Source of the DNA: JACCTI01 sp038237435
GTDB lineage: Bacteria; Verrucomicrobiota; Verrucomicrobiia; Chthoniobacterales; UBA10450
DNA: 64,000 nt
Assembly (NCBI GenBank): GCA_038237435.1
Contig: JBBRYT010000014.1
Location: 1-64,000 of the forward strand
Direction: 5' to 3'
Shown here: piece after piece, positions 42,716 through 51,059 of the stretch
Layout: every line of letters starts with the position of its first letter
Position numbering within the stretch: the first letter of the stretch is position 1
Position numbers and translations under genes: made by a program
The notes under the pieces: model-generated
Seen by the model: the letters and a program-made list of their open reading frames with translations, nothing else
What the model was told of the DNA's origin: nothing
Databases searched by the model: none

Positions 42716-43123
42716 TTAGGCGAGGGATGGTCTTCCTTGTTTATGCGCCGGTCGCGCCGGATCAAGCGAAACCCACGGGAGGCGATCTTCCGTCCAGATC
42801 TCCACCTCGGGCGAATATTTTTCCGGATTATCGAAGGAGGCGATCGTCACATCGAGCCATTCGCAGTCCGCATGATCTTCAAAAAAAAGCGATGTCCCGC
42901 AACAGCCGGCAAAAGAGCGGATGCGATTCGCGTGATTCACCTTTCGCACTTCACCATAAAGAATCTCCACTCGTTCGCGACGGAGTGAACCCCAGGTCAC
43001 GGACAGCGCGCCACTCGCTCGCCGGCAATCGATGCAATGGCAATTGCTCAATTGCCGCGGCTCATCGTGCAGTTGGTAGCGGACGTTGCCGCAAAGACAG
43101 CCGCCTTCGATCCGCGATTTCAT
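42716..43123 (-). CDS. GFA-family (formaldehyde-activating enzyme-like) zinc protein
   Basis: From the ATG at 43123 (MKSRIEGGCLCG) about 135 residues. Cys pattern GGCLCGNVRY, then SNCHCIDCRRASGA, then a later FAGCCG gives the two zinc sites of the GFA/CENP-V fold. Members are annotated as glutathione-dependent formaldehyde-activating, but most have unknown roles. The TAA stop is formed by an exact copy of the dispersed 9-mer at 42712. It diverges from the uracil glycosylase gene, with about 55 bp between starts. Confidence 0.88.
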   Translation of the reverse strand: MKSRIEGGCLCGNVRYQLHDEPRQLSNCHCIDCRRASGALSVTWGSLRRERVEILYGEVRKVNHANRIRSFAGCCGTSLFFEDHADCEWLDVTIASFDNPEKYSPEVEIWTEDRLPWVSLDPARPAHKQGRPSLA

Positions 43124-43178
43124 CCGCGCAAAGAGACATGCATCTGGACTATTCGCCAAATACATCTGTGGTAGTTGC

Positions 43179-43910
43179 GTGTCCGCGTTAAAAACTTCAC
43201 AACAAGTTATTCAAGCCGCGGTGGAGCTGCGCGAGGCTCTGAAAGGAGTGCGTTTCGCGCCGCCGGTCACGCACGTTTACAATCCGCTCGAGTACGCCTG
43301 GGCTGCGCACGAAAAATATCTGCGACGCTACGCGGCGAGTCGGAAGCGCGTGATCTTTCTCGGAATGAATCCCGGCCCATTCGGCATGGCACAGACGGGG
43401 GTTCCGTTCGGGGAAATCGCGGCGGTGCGCGACTGGTTAGGCATTCATGTTCCAATCGGAGCGCCGCCGCAGCAGCATCCGAAACGACTCGTTAGGGGAT
43501 TTGATTGTTCGCGCACGGAAATTAGCGGTCAGCGTTTGTGGCAGTTGTTTCGAGTACGTTTCGGCACCCCGGCTAAATTCTTCGCCGATCATTTTGTCGC
43601 TAATTATTGTCCGCTCGCGTTTATGGAAGAGAGCGGTTGCAATCGCACGCCCGATAAACTTCCACCTGACGAGAGGTTGCCGCTCTTCAAATTCTGCGAT
43701 CAACATTTGCGTCAAGTTATCGCGGCGCTCGAACCCGAATGGCTCATCGGAATCGGGGATTTCGCCATGAAACGCGCGCAGCAAATTTTTCCTGAGGACA
43801 ACCCTAAGATCGCGCGCATTCTGCATCCAAGTCCCGCGAGCCCGGCGGCGAACCGCGATTGGAAAGGCGAAGTTACGCGCGAACTTCAGCGGCTCGGTGT
43901 CTGGAAGTAG
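43179..43910 (+). CDS. SMUG1-type uracil-DNA glycosylase
   Basis: About 243 residues from a GTG at 43179; the reading frame is open further upstream but that part overlaps the divergent GFA gene. The SMUG signature is present: FLGMNPGPFGMAQTGVPFGE, with the Asn of motif A, and ILHPSPASPAAN as motif B with the catalytic His. It removes uracil and oxidised pyrimidines from DNA in base excision repair. Length fits family 3. Bacterial SMUG genes are scattered in several phyla. An exact 9-mer copy lies at 43488 (Leu-Val-Arg). Confidence 0.92.
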   Translation: MSALKTSQQVIQAAVELREALKGVRFAPPVTHVYNPLEYAWAAHEKYLRRYAASRKRVIFLGMNPGPFGMAQTGVPFGEIAAVRDWLGIHVPIGAPPQQHPKRLVRGFDCSRTEISGQRLWQLFRVRFGTPAKFFADHFVANYCPLAFMEESGCNRTPDKLPPDERLPLFKFCDQHLRQVIAALEPEWLIGIGDFAMKRAQQIFPEDNPKIARILHPSPASPAANRDWKGEVTRELQRLGVWK

Positions 43911-43917
43911 ACTTCGA

Positions 43918-45492
43918 TCAGGTGGCTTTTCGGTAGTGGTCCGCCAGCGGGTAGCTGCGCGAGACCAACCCGAATGCGAGCGCGGCCGCGAAGGCGAAGA
44001 CCGCGAAGAAAAACATTTGCGACGCCGTCACGCCGTAGCCCGTTGATTTAATGAAGTTGATCACCGACGCGTTTTGCACTCCGGCATTCACCACCAGCAC
44101 CCACAAGTTTCCGATCGTCACCGAAAGATTCCAGAAAGCCATGATCGCGCTTTTCATCGCGAGCGGCGCCTGGCTGTAGGCGAACTCGAGGCCGGTCGCG
44201 GAAACGAGCACTTCGCCAAAAGTCAGGAAGATGTAAGGCAACACTTGCCACGTAATCGTGAAGGCGCTGCCGCGATCGAGCACGAGTTGCATCGCTCCGA
44301 CGATGATCCACGCCACGCCGGAGAACGCGATGCCCGCAGTCATGCGACGCAATGCGGTGGGTTCGTAACCGCGCCGACGCAGCATCGGATAAAGCACGAG
44401 ATTGTTGAAGGGGATGAGCAACATGACGAGCGCGGGATTCAACGCCTGCATTTGCGATGATTGAAACCAACTCGGTTTGCTCATGGCGTTCGCCTGCAAG
44501 ACCCACGTCGATGCTTTCTGATCGAAGAGTGACCAAAAAGGAGTGACCAACGCGAAGAGAACGAGCACGCGCAAGACTGAGCGCACGCCATTGATCGCTT
44601 CCGCAGGATGCTGGCCGCTAACTTTATCGAGCTGCAGCCAAACGCCGATTCCGCCGAAGGCGATCACAGCTACCAGGGCGAGACAGGCTGAAATGACGAA
44701 ACCAAGTTTCGAAATAAAGAAAAACGAAACGATTGCGAGCGCGACGGCGATCATCGCAAAAATTTGTCCACGAATTCCGGCGGCAATCGCATCGCGCGAA
44801 ATGCGCAGGAACGAATGCGGATTCGGTGGCGCGGGCGGGAGCATGACGTATTGCTTCCGGCCGAGCCAAAGAACCACGGTGGAAACGAACATGAGAGCAC
44901 CGGGAATTCCGAAGGCGATGGCCGGTCCGAGTTGCCGCAGAAAAATCGGCATCAGAAACGAGGCGAAGAGAGAACCGAAATTAATGATCCAGTAAAACGA
45001 ATCGAACACGACTTTCGCGCGATGTTTGTTGGTCTGATCAAATTGATCGCCGACGAATGCCGCCACGCACGGCTTGATTCCACCGGAACCGAGAGCAATC
45101 AGACTGAGCCCGACGTAAAAGCCCGTGCGATTCGTGACAAACATCGCGAGGCACGCCTGCCCCGCGCAATAAACTAGGCTGAGCCAAAAGATGGTGTGGT
45201 ATTTTCCGAAGAAGCGATCGGCCAACCAGCCACCAAGCAGCGTAAAAAAATAAACGCCGATAACAAAGGTGTGGAAAACATCTTTGGCTGCGTGTTCGCG
45301 GTCCGCTTCCGGCAGATAGACGAGCAGCGACGAAACAAGGAACATCGTGAGGATGTTCCGCATCCCATAGAAGCTGAAGCGCTCGCAGCCTTCATTGCCG
45401 ATGATGTAACGGATCTGCCGCGGGATCGGCGCATCGGGCCGGAGCGCAGTTACAGTAGGAACAGGTGCGGAGATAAAAGGAGCTTCCTTCAC
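43918..45492 (-). CDS. POT/PTR-family proton-dependent oligopeptide transporter
   Basis: A 524-residue major facilitator protein with 12 or more membrane segments. POT signatures: GNEGCERFSFYGMRNIL at helix 1 (the ExxER/F-Y region), GGWLADRFFGKYHTI between helices 2 and 3, and ALGSGGIKPCVAAFVGDQF (the PTR2 motif) near residue 140. It should import di- and tripeptides with protons. A long N-terminal tail precedes helix 1. It converges on the SMUG gene. Confidence 0.93.
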   Translation of the reverse strand: MKEAPFISAPVPTVTALRPDAPIPRQIRYIIGNEGCERFSFYGMRNILTMFLVSSLLVYLPEADREHAAKDVFHTFVIGVYFFTLLGGWLADRFFGKYHTIFWLSLVYCAGQACLAMFVTNRTGFYVGLSLIALGSGGIKPCVAAFVGDQFDQTNKHRAKVVFDSFYWIINFGSLFASFLMPIFLRQLGPAIAFGIPGALMFVSTVVLWLGRKQYVMLPPAPPNPHSFLRISRDAIAAGIRGQIFAMIAVALAIVSFFFISKLGFVISACLALVAVIAFGGIGVWLQLDKVSGQHPAEAINGVRSVLRVLVLFALVTPFWSLFDQKASTWVLQANAMSKPSWFQSSQMQALNPALVMLLIPFNNLVLYPMLRRRGYEPTALRRMTAGIAFSGVAWIIVGAMQLVLDRGSAFTITWQVLPYIFLTFGEVLVSATGLEFAYSQAPLAMKSAIMAFWNLSVTIGNLWVLVVNAGVQNASVINFIKSTGYGVTASQMFFFAVFAFAAALAFGLVSRSYPLADHYRKAT

Positions 45493-45544
45493 AGTTACAG
45501 AATGGAATACCTAACGAAACCAGATACGTCCAGTTCGAGACAGA

Positions 45545-47236
45545 CTAACGACTCTCCGCGTATTCGTTCATATCTACGATGTAGCTCCACCAGTTGTTGA
45601 GCTTGCCATCGTTGAACTGGTTGGTCGTATCGAGATAGCGGCCCCGAGCTTTCGGAAATCGCGCCATCCACCAGCGCAGATAGTTCCGTTGATAGTCGGG
45701 TCCGCCCCAGGACTCAGCATTTACGCTGGTTACTTCCCCAGAAAGCACCGGGAAATTCAGCCAACTGTCCGCTTCCGAAGTAACCGGCGTCGCGATGTCA
45801 TATTCATAATCGTGCGACGCGTTGGGCGGATAATGAACGTTGCCACAGCCGGCCACACTTACGCCGTATTTCGGACCGATCTGTGTAAAACGGTCCCATA
45901 AATGGTTCACATCGGAAGTGCCACTCCAACTGCCGTAGATCCGCGCGATGATCGATTCGCAGCGGTGACCGAAGGAATGCAGAGCCTCGCCCACACCCCG
46001 TTCGGGATTGAGTCCCATGACTACATAGAGGGGGGAGACGCGCTCGAGCGGTGGAGCGTTGCAGAAATAGGCCCTGTTTCCGACCATGCGCGATTCATAG
46101 AGGCCGCCATATGGGAAGCACCAACAGATGATCTCATCGAATTGTCCCGCGGCCACCAGCTGGTGCGCAGTTTGATTGTTAAAGGAGCTCAAGGGCAGAT
46201 CAAGTAGCGCTTCGTAGTCGATAGCATCCGGGTCATGCCAGGGATATTGTCCCGGATCGAACCATGACTGGAGATAAGTAGTATCGTCATATCGAAAGCC
46301 ATCGAGCTTCACCGGCCAGAGATCGAGATCAACCCAGCCGGCAACCTGCCATTGCACATAGCCTCCACTAGCACTCCCAAGTTCACCAAGGTATGCAGCC
46401 GTTAGGTCGTGGGGATTGTTCCACCCCAGGTATTGATCGAGAGTCTGATTGTTTTGTTCCTCCAGGATGGGATCGACGTTAAGCACCAGGACACGCCGGG
46501 GAACATGAGGACGTTCCTCGGGTAGAGCTTTGCGAACTCGGAAGAACCTGCGCTCTCCCGGAGGGGTGATAAACTGGAGCGCCGTGATGTTTTCGGCGCC
46601 CTTTTGGAATGTAACGCTACTCCAATCTAGTAAGTCCTGAGAAGTTTGGATCTCATACCATTGAGTAGGAGAGCTATTCCATGTTAGCTGCAACTCCGCG
46701 CCGGCCTTTTGTAGGTCGGTAACGATGAATGGACGGTCGAGCAGAAAAAGCTGCCACTCGTTTAGGTGAACATAATCATCACCAGTGGGTCGGTAGAGGG
46801 TGAGCCGGACCGCGCGGCAGGTAATGGGCTCCGTGAAGGAACGGTCCTGCCAGGTGGCTTCGTCGCCCGTGTCCCAGTCGAGTGCAACGCGGAACGTCCC
46901 GCTCCCGGCGTCGAGATCGGCGACCGAATCAGCCGTCTCGATTCGCCAGCGATTGCTGCCGGCGAGAAACCAGACGCGCGACCTGATCAGTTGCTTCGGG
47001 GTTACAAAGGTCAAGGTCACTACCATAGGATTGACCGCGGCGCTCCGAGCCAGGGTATCGGTGTTGTTATCGAAAACGTCGCCTATTTGTCCGATATCCA
47101 GCGGCGAATTCGTTACGGTGGCCTGAGCGTTGGCCAGCGCCCACGCAACATCGACCTGGTCGGTCTGCGCCGTGAGTGGCGCTGCGCCAGTGATCAATGC
47201 TGCCCCAATGAAGGCAAGCATTGAGTTTGTTCTCAT
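45545..47236 (-). CDS. Exported protein with a discoidin-like domain, function unknown
   Basis: A 563-residue protein with a signal peptide (residues 1-24, ending LTAQ). Residues about 28-170 read as a discoidin/F5-8C-like carbohydrate-binding domain (FDNNTDTLARS to CRAVRLTLYRP). Then comes a short beta module of the window's recurring kind (WYEIQTSQDLLDWSSVTF to RRFFRVRKA). The C-terminal half (about 260-563) starts RRVLVLNVDPILEEQN and holds conserved-looking acidic and aromatic residues (WVDLDLWPVKLDGFRYDD, HSFGHRCESI), possibly a glycan-directed enzyme, but no catalytic family is recognised. AAH lies upstream on the same strand, 52 bp away. Confidence 0.7.
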   Translation of the reverse strand: MRTNSMLAFIGAALITGAAPLTAQTDQVDVAWALANAQATVTNSPLDIGQIGDVFDNNTDTLARSAAVNPMVVTLTFVTPKQLIRSRVWFLAGSNRWRIETADSVADLDAGSGTFRVALDWDTGDEATWQDRSFTEPITCRAVRLTLYRPTGDDYVHLNEWQLFLLDRPFIVTDLQKAGAELQLTWNSSPTQWYEIQTSQDLLDWSSVTFQKGAENITALQFITPPGERRFFRVRKALPEERPHVPRRVLVLNVDPILEEQNNQTLDQYLGWNNPHDLTAAYLGELGSASGGYVQWQVAGWVDLDLWPVKLDGFRYDDTTYLQSWFDPGQYPWHDPDAIDYEALLDLPLSSFNNQTAHQLVAAGQFDEIICWCFPYGGLYESRMVGNRAYFCNAPPLERVSPLYVVMGLNPERGVGEALHSFGHRCESIIARIYGSWSGTSDVNHLWDRFTQIGPKYGVSVAGCGNVHYPPNASHDYEYDIATPVTSEADSWLNFPVLSGEVTSVNAESWGGPDYQRNYLRWWMARFPKARGRYLDTTNQFNDGKLNNWWSYIVDMNEYAESR

Positions 47237-47288
47237 GGCGTAGCCTAGCCAGGAGCCAAGGCCAGGATACCTAACGAGTAGTTGGGCC

Positions 47289-49028
47289 TCAATGCGCCGC
47301 CGTCTGTAGCCCGGCTTTGTGATACGTCACTAACCGAAAGCCCCACTCGATAAGCGTGGCTTTGTCTTTATCGATCAGTTTCTTTTCGTTGAGGAAGGTA
47401 ACGATTTTTTGCTTGAGATCGTTCTGCTCGCCGGCGTCGTCCAGGATTTCGAAGATTTCCATCGAGAGTAGCCAATCGTCCGCATGTTCGGCTTGCTGTG
47501 TTTCCCAGATTTCGCCGAGACGTTCGTAGCCAACTTTGCGATCGCGGATGTCGCGCACTTGCTGATAAAGGTTCTCCAGTTTTTTGCGCTTCGCGTCGGA
47601 TGGCACTTTGATGGTGCGTTCTTTCGGGAGGAGCGCGACTTCGAGATAAGCATCCTTGTCGGCAGCGCCGTTAAAAACGGAAGTGATGTTCTCGCCCACC
47701 GCCATGTCGTATTCGCCCCAGGCAGGCTCGAAGAGAACTCGATTACCGTACTTCACCGAGCAGTTGGAAAAGGTAACTAAGAGTAGCTTGTTATTCTGCC
47801 TAACGAGTCGTTCGACTTTACCGCTAACAACTACACCGCTGTCGAATTCCACCTTCGCATTTTCGCCTTCGCGCAGAGTGGTTTCCTTCCAGCGGCCGAT
47901 CGGCGCGCCGAATCCTTCCGCGTGACGACCCTTGCCTTGGCCTTCGAGTTGTTTGTAGTCGAAGGCGAGCGCAGTCGGGCCATTCGTGCGGAAGTAAATC
48001 GGCTGCTGGCTATCGTTCGCCAAGACCTCAGTGAACACACCGCTGACCTGGAGACCCGATGAATACTCCGCGGTCGCCGCTCGCTTGCACTCAATCGCTT
48101 TGTTGATTCCTTCGAGGCCGCCGACGCGATAGGCCATCTTGCTGGCGAATTCCTCGAGCACATCGCTCAGATGTTTGAAATCGCGCGCGACAAAGAGCTG
48201 CGGTTGTTTGGTTGTGATGTCGAACGGCTGCTGTGCCGCCTCGACGGAATACAAAATCTTCTTCACGTTAGGCTCGAGACACGAAACCGATTCGCCGATC
48301 GATGAAAGCAAACCCGCGCCGTAGATTTTCGGCTTTTCGAGCGCGCCGATGAGACCGTATTCGACCGTCCACCAATGCAATCGCGAAAGCAGCGCCATCT
48401 CGGAAGGGTCGCCGAGATTTGCGAAGCGGTATTCGACTTCGCGCGTCGACTCCGCAAGTTTCTTCGCGTCCGGATTTGGCATCTCCTTCAAGATCGAGAG
48501 ATGCCGGATCGCTTCATACAACTCAAAGTCTTTGCGCGTTTGCATCGCCTTCGCGCCGACTTCGCCGAAGCGCTGGAGGTAATTCGAGTATTCGCGATCG
48601 ACAATGATCGGCGCGTGTCCCGCCGCTTCGTGCACAATGTCGGGTGCGGGTGTGTATTCAATGTGATGGATCTGGCGCATGTCACACGCGATCACCAACA
48701 CCCTGTAAGCTTGGAATTCCATGAAAGCCGCCGGCGGAATGAATCCATCCACCGCGACCGCGCCCCAGCCGATGCGGCCGAGAATTTCGTTCATCTCATC
48801 GATGCGCGGAATGCGCTCGAAAGAAATCCCGGTGTCGAGCAAACCCTGGAAGTAAACCTTGTGCGCGTATTCCTTCAGGAAATAGGTGTTCTGCCGCATG
48901 ATGAAACGCCAGACGGCGTGATCGACCGACGTGTATTCGTCGTAGCGCTGGTCGACTGCGAATTGCAGAAGGTGTTTCGGAAGAGCGGCGACTGCCGCAT
49001 TGTCCATGGAGATACCTTTGGATTGCAT
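47289..49028 (-). CDS. Pterin-dependent aromatic amino acid hydroxylase with a long C-terminal extension
   Basis: A 579-residue protein (ATG 49028; a second ATG at 49007 is equally plausible). The catalytic domain has the iron ligands His133 and His138 in PDIVHEAAGHAP and Glu223 in WWTVEYGLIG, with IPPAAFMEFQAYRV for pterin contact. It hydroxylates Phe, Tyr or Trp using tetrahydrobiopterin and O2. Proteobacterial phenylalanine hydroxylases have about 280 residues; this one belongs to the long type with about 280 extra C-terminal residues (from about 330), which include a beta-rich part and a helical part. The substrate cannot be told from sequence alone. Exact 9-mer at 47799. Confidence 0.92.
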   Translation of the reverse strand: MQSKGISMDNAAVAALPKHLLQFAVDQRYDEYTSVDHAVWRFIMRQNTYFLKEYAHKVYFQGLLDTGISFERIPRIDEMNEILGRIGWGAVAVDGFIPPAAFMEFQAYRVLVIACDMRQIHHIEYTPAPDIVHEAAGHAPIIVDREYSNYLQRFGEVGAKAMQTRKDFELYEAIRHLSILKEMPNPDAKKLAESTREVEYRFANLGDPSEMALLSRLHWWTVEYGLIGALEKPKIYGAGLLSSIGESVSCLEPNVKKILYSVEAAQQPFDITTKQPQLFVARDFKHLSDVLEEFASKMAYRVGGLEGINKAIECKRAATAEYSSGLQVSGVFTEVLANDSQQPIYFRTNGPTALAFDYKQLEGQGKGRHAEGFGAPIGRWKETTLREGENAKVEFDSGVVVSGKVERLVRQNNKLLLVTFSNCSVKYGNRVLFEPAWGEYDMAVGENITSVFNGAADKDAYLEVALLPKERTIKVPSDAKRKKLENLYQQVRDIRDRKVGYERLGEIWETQQAEHADDWLLSMEIFEILDDAGEQNDLKQKIVTFLNEKKLIDKDKATLIEWGFRLVTYHKAGLQTAAH

Positions 49029-49064
49029 AAAGAGAAGAGGCGCTAGCCGCCTGCAGTTTAACGT

Positions 49065-49937
49065 ATGATTGAGACGACGGCGAGCAAGAGCTTTGCGCTG
49101 GAAAAGCGCAGGCTGCGCGTTGTTCGGAGCCCATTCGTGTGGCTCAATCTGCTCTGTCTCGATGCGCCACTGGTAGCGATCGCCTGGGAATTGCTCTTTG
49201 CGCGCAGTTTTGGATTTCGCATCGCGCGTGGCGCAACGGGCGCTCTCTTTTTCACCGCTTGGCTAATTTATCTCGCGGATCGATTTGGCGACAGCTTCGC
49301 GGTCGACTTGCGTGAGCTGAGCTCTCTACGCCAGCGGTTTTGCCGGCGACACCGGCAGGCGTGGCTCACTGCTCTTATGGTGGTCGCGATAGCTGACTTG
49401 GTCGTGATCAGCACGGCGTTGGGTCGACCCAGCATCCTGCTGGGTTCCGCACTCGGTTCGCTCGCGCTCATTTATTTGTTTCTCAACCAAACTATCCCAT
49501 CGATCTGGCGCCGCGTTCCACTGAAGGAAACGAGCATCGGATTTTTGTTCGCCGCGGGAACGATCGTTCCGCTGGGACAGAGCCTAACGAATACGGTCTC
49601 GCCCGCCTGGATTCTCTTCGCCTGCCTTTGCTCGTTGAACTGCATCAGCATCGCAGTCTGGGAACGCGAGGTGGATGCGGCCCAGAAGAGGGTCTCTCTC
49701 TCTACGGCCTTTGACAGCACTGGGCGCTACCTGCTCGCGATCCTTATTCTTCTTGGCCTAACGAGTCTTGCCGCGACGATCTTCATCGCGGGTGGAACGA
49801 GCGTTTGTCTTTGCGTTGCAGTAAGCGCGTCGTTGCTCGCCGTCGTTCATTTCCGGCGAAACGGTATCAACGCCGATATTCGGACCGCGCTGGCTGACTT
49901 GGCCTTGCTGACACCAATCGCCACGCTCCTTCTCTAA
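49065..49937 (+). CDS. UbiA-like polytopic membrane protein
   Basis: A 290-residue protein with eight to nine hydrophobic helices. The positions of LADRFGDSF and WEREVD resemble the two Asp-rich loops of UbiA prenyltransferases, but the canonical NDxxDxxxD and DxxxD motifs are degraded, so Mg-dependent prenyl transfer is doubtful. Related hypothetical proteins of this length occur in Verrucomicrobia and Planctomycetes. It diverges from the hydroxylase gene by 36 bp and its last four bases overlap the convergent L,D-transpeptidase gene. Copies of the 9-mer at 49583 (near) and 49757 (exact). Confidence 0.6.
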   Translation: MIETTASKSFALEKRRLRVVRSPFVWLNLLCLDAPLVAIAWELLFARSFGFRIARGATGALFFTAWLIYLADRFGDSFAVDLRELSSLRQRFCRRHRQAWLTALMVVAIADLVVISTALGRPSILLGSALGSLALIYLFLNQTIPSIWRRVPLKETSIGFLFAAGTIVPLGQSLTNTVSPAWILFACLCSLNCISIAVWEREVDAAQKRVSLSTAFDSTGRYLLAILILLGLTSLAATIFIAGGTSVCLCVAVSASLLAVVHFRRNGINADIRTALADLALLTPIATLLL

Positions 49938-51007
49938 AAAATCTCGACGATGTTATTGATCGTCACCAAATCTTTAATGCGCGCAGCGTCCCAATTGGCG
50001 GTGCGAATGCAACCGTGACTTCCGGCGCGCCCGATCGTTTCGGGATTGTTTGTCCCGTGAATACCGATGCCCGGTTTGTTCAAGCCCATCCACAAAACGC
50101 CGACCGGATTATTGGGGCCGGGCGGAAGGTTAAAGAAATTTTCGGTGCGCACGCCGAAGTTGAGCACGCCTTCGTCGTGACGAAACCAGGGCAGGGTAGC
50201 GATGCCGAGAATTTTCCAGGTGCCGATCGGCGCAGGTAATGTTTTCGAGCCAGGCGTGATGGGAAAGTGCGCGACGATTTTGTCGCCGTCTTTGATGACA
50301 AGGGTGCGCTCACGCGTGTCGACGTAGAGTTTCCGCGCGGCGAAGGCGGGATTCGGCGGAACAAATGCTTCGCCCAGTTTTTCAATTTCGAACGGCTGCA
50401 CATTCGGCACACGCAGCACTTCGCCTAGTCGAAGTTTCTCCAGGTTCTGAGTCGGATTTAGTTTTTTCAGGAACGCTTCTTCCGCGTGAAACCTTTCTGC
50501 GACAAATTCGAGGAGCGAGCCGTATTTCAACGCCTTAAGTTTTGCCTGTTCCGAGGGCTGGGATGAAACCGCTCCCACGAAGTTTTCCGTTTCGGGCGGA
50601 ATGGTGTAGCTCGTGAATGCCTGCGGAACTTCGGCGAGGAGTTCATCGACCGAACCGGTCACAGGCATACTGTTGGCGCGTTTATAAGAAACGAGCGCTT
50701 TGCGAAAAAATTCGCCCATCGCGCCGTCGATTTTTCCCGGTGCGAAAAGATGGTTATCGAGAAATATTTGCAGACGCGTGCTGGTCTCTTCGTCGTAATT
50801 CGGCAGGGCAATGACCGGCGTGGGTGCAGCGATGGCGTGCGGAATTGGTGTCGGCTTTGGTTTCGGAGTTGCCGCGGCGATTGGCGTCGGGGCGGGCTTC
50901 TCCCATGGCCAATGAAAAGTTGGAGACGATGCTGCGCGTGGTCTTGGCGCCGCGGGCGCGATCACAACTAGTGCGATCGAGAACGCCAAAGTGCCTAAGA
51001 TTTTCAT
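49934..51007 (-). CDS. Exported L,D-transpeptidase (YkuD) with peptidoglycan-binding domains
   Basis: From the ATG at 51007 (MKILGTLAFSIALVVI) about 357 residues with a signal peptide. A Pro/Ala-rich linker follows, then a PG_binding_1-like helical domain (about 85-140, FLDNHLFAPGKIDGAMGEFFRKAL), a LysM-like unit (about 165-215), and the YkuD catalytic domain (about 225-357) with IGIHGTNNP and the Cys in SHGCIR. It forms 3-3 crosslinks in peptidoglycan or attaches proteins to it. It is 52 bp downstream of mscS on the same strand. Confidence 0.9.
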   Translation of the reverse strand: MKILGTLAFSIALVVIAPAAPRPRAASSPTFHWPWEKPAPTPIAAATPKPKPTPIPHAIAAPTPVIALPNYDEETSTRLQIFLDNHLFAPGKIDGAMGEFFRKALVSYKRANSMPVTGSVDELLAEVPQAFTSYTIPPETENFVGAVSSQPSEQAKLKALKYGSLLEFVAERFHAEEAFLKKLNPTQNLEKLRLGEVLRVPNVQPFEIEKLGEAFVPPNPAFAARKLYVDTRERTLVIKDGDKIVAHFPITPGSKTLPAPIGTWKILGIATLPWFRHDEGVLNFGVRTENFFNLPPGPNNPVGVLWMGLNKPGIGIHGTNNPETIGRAGSHGCIRTANWDAARIKDLVTINNIVEIF

Positions 51008-51059
51008 GCGCGGAAGTAATCGGCGAGAAGATGAGCGGCGCAAGTTTTCCTGCTTGCGA

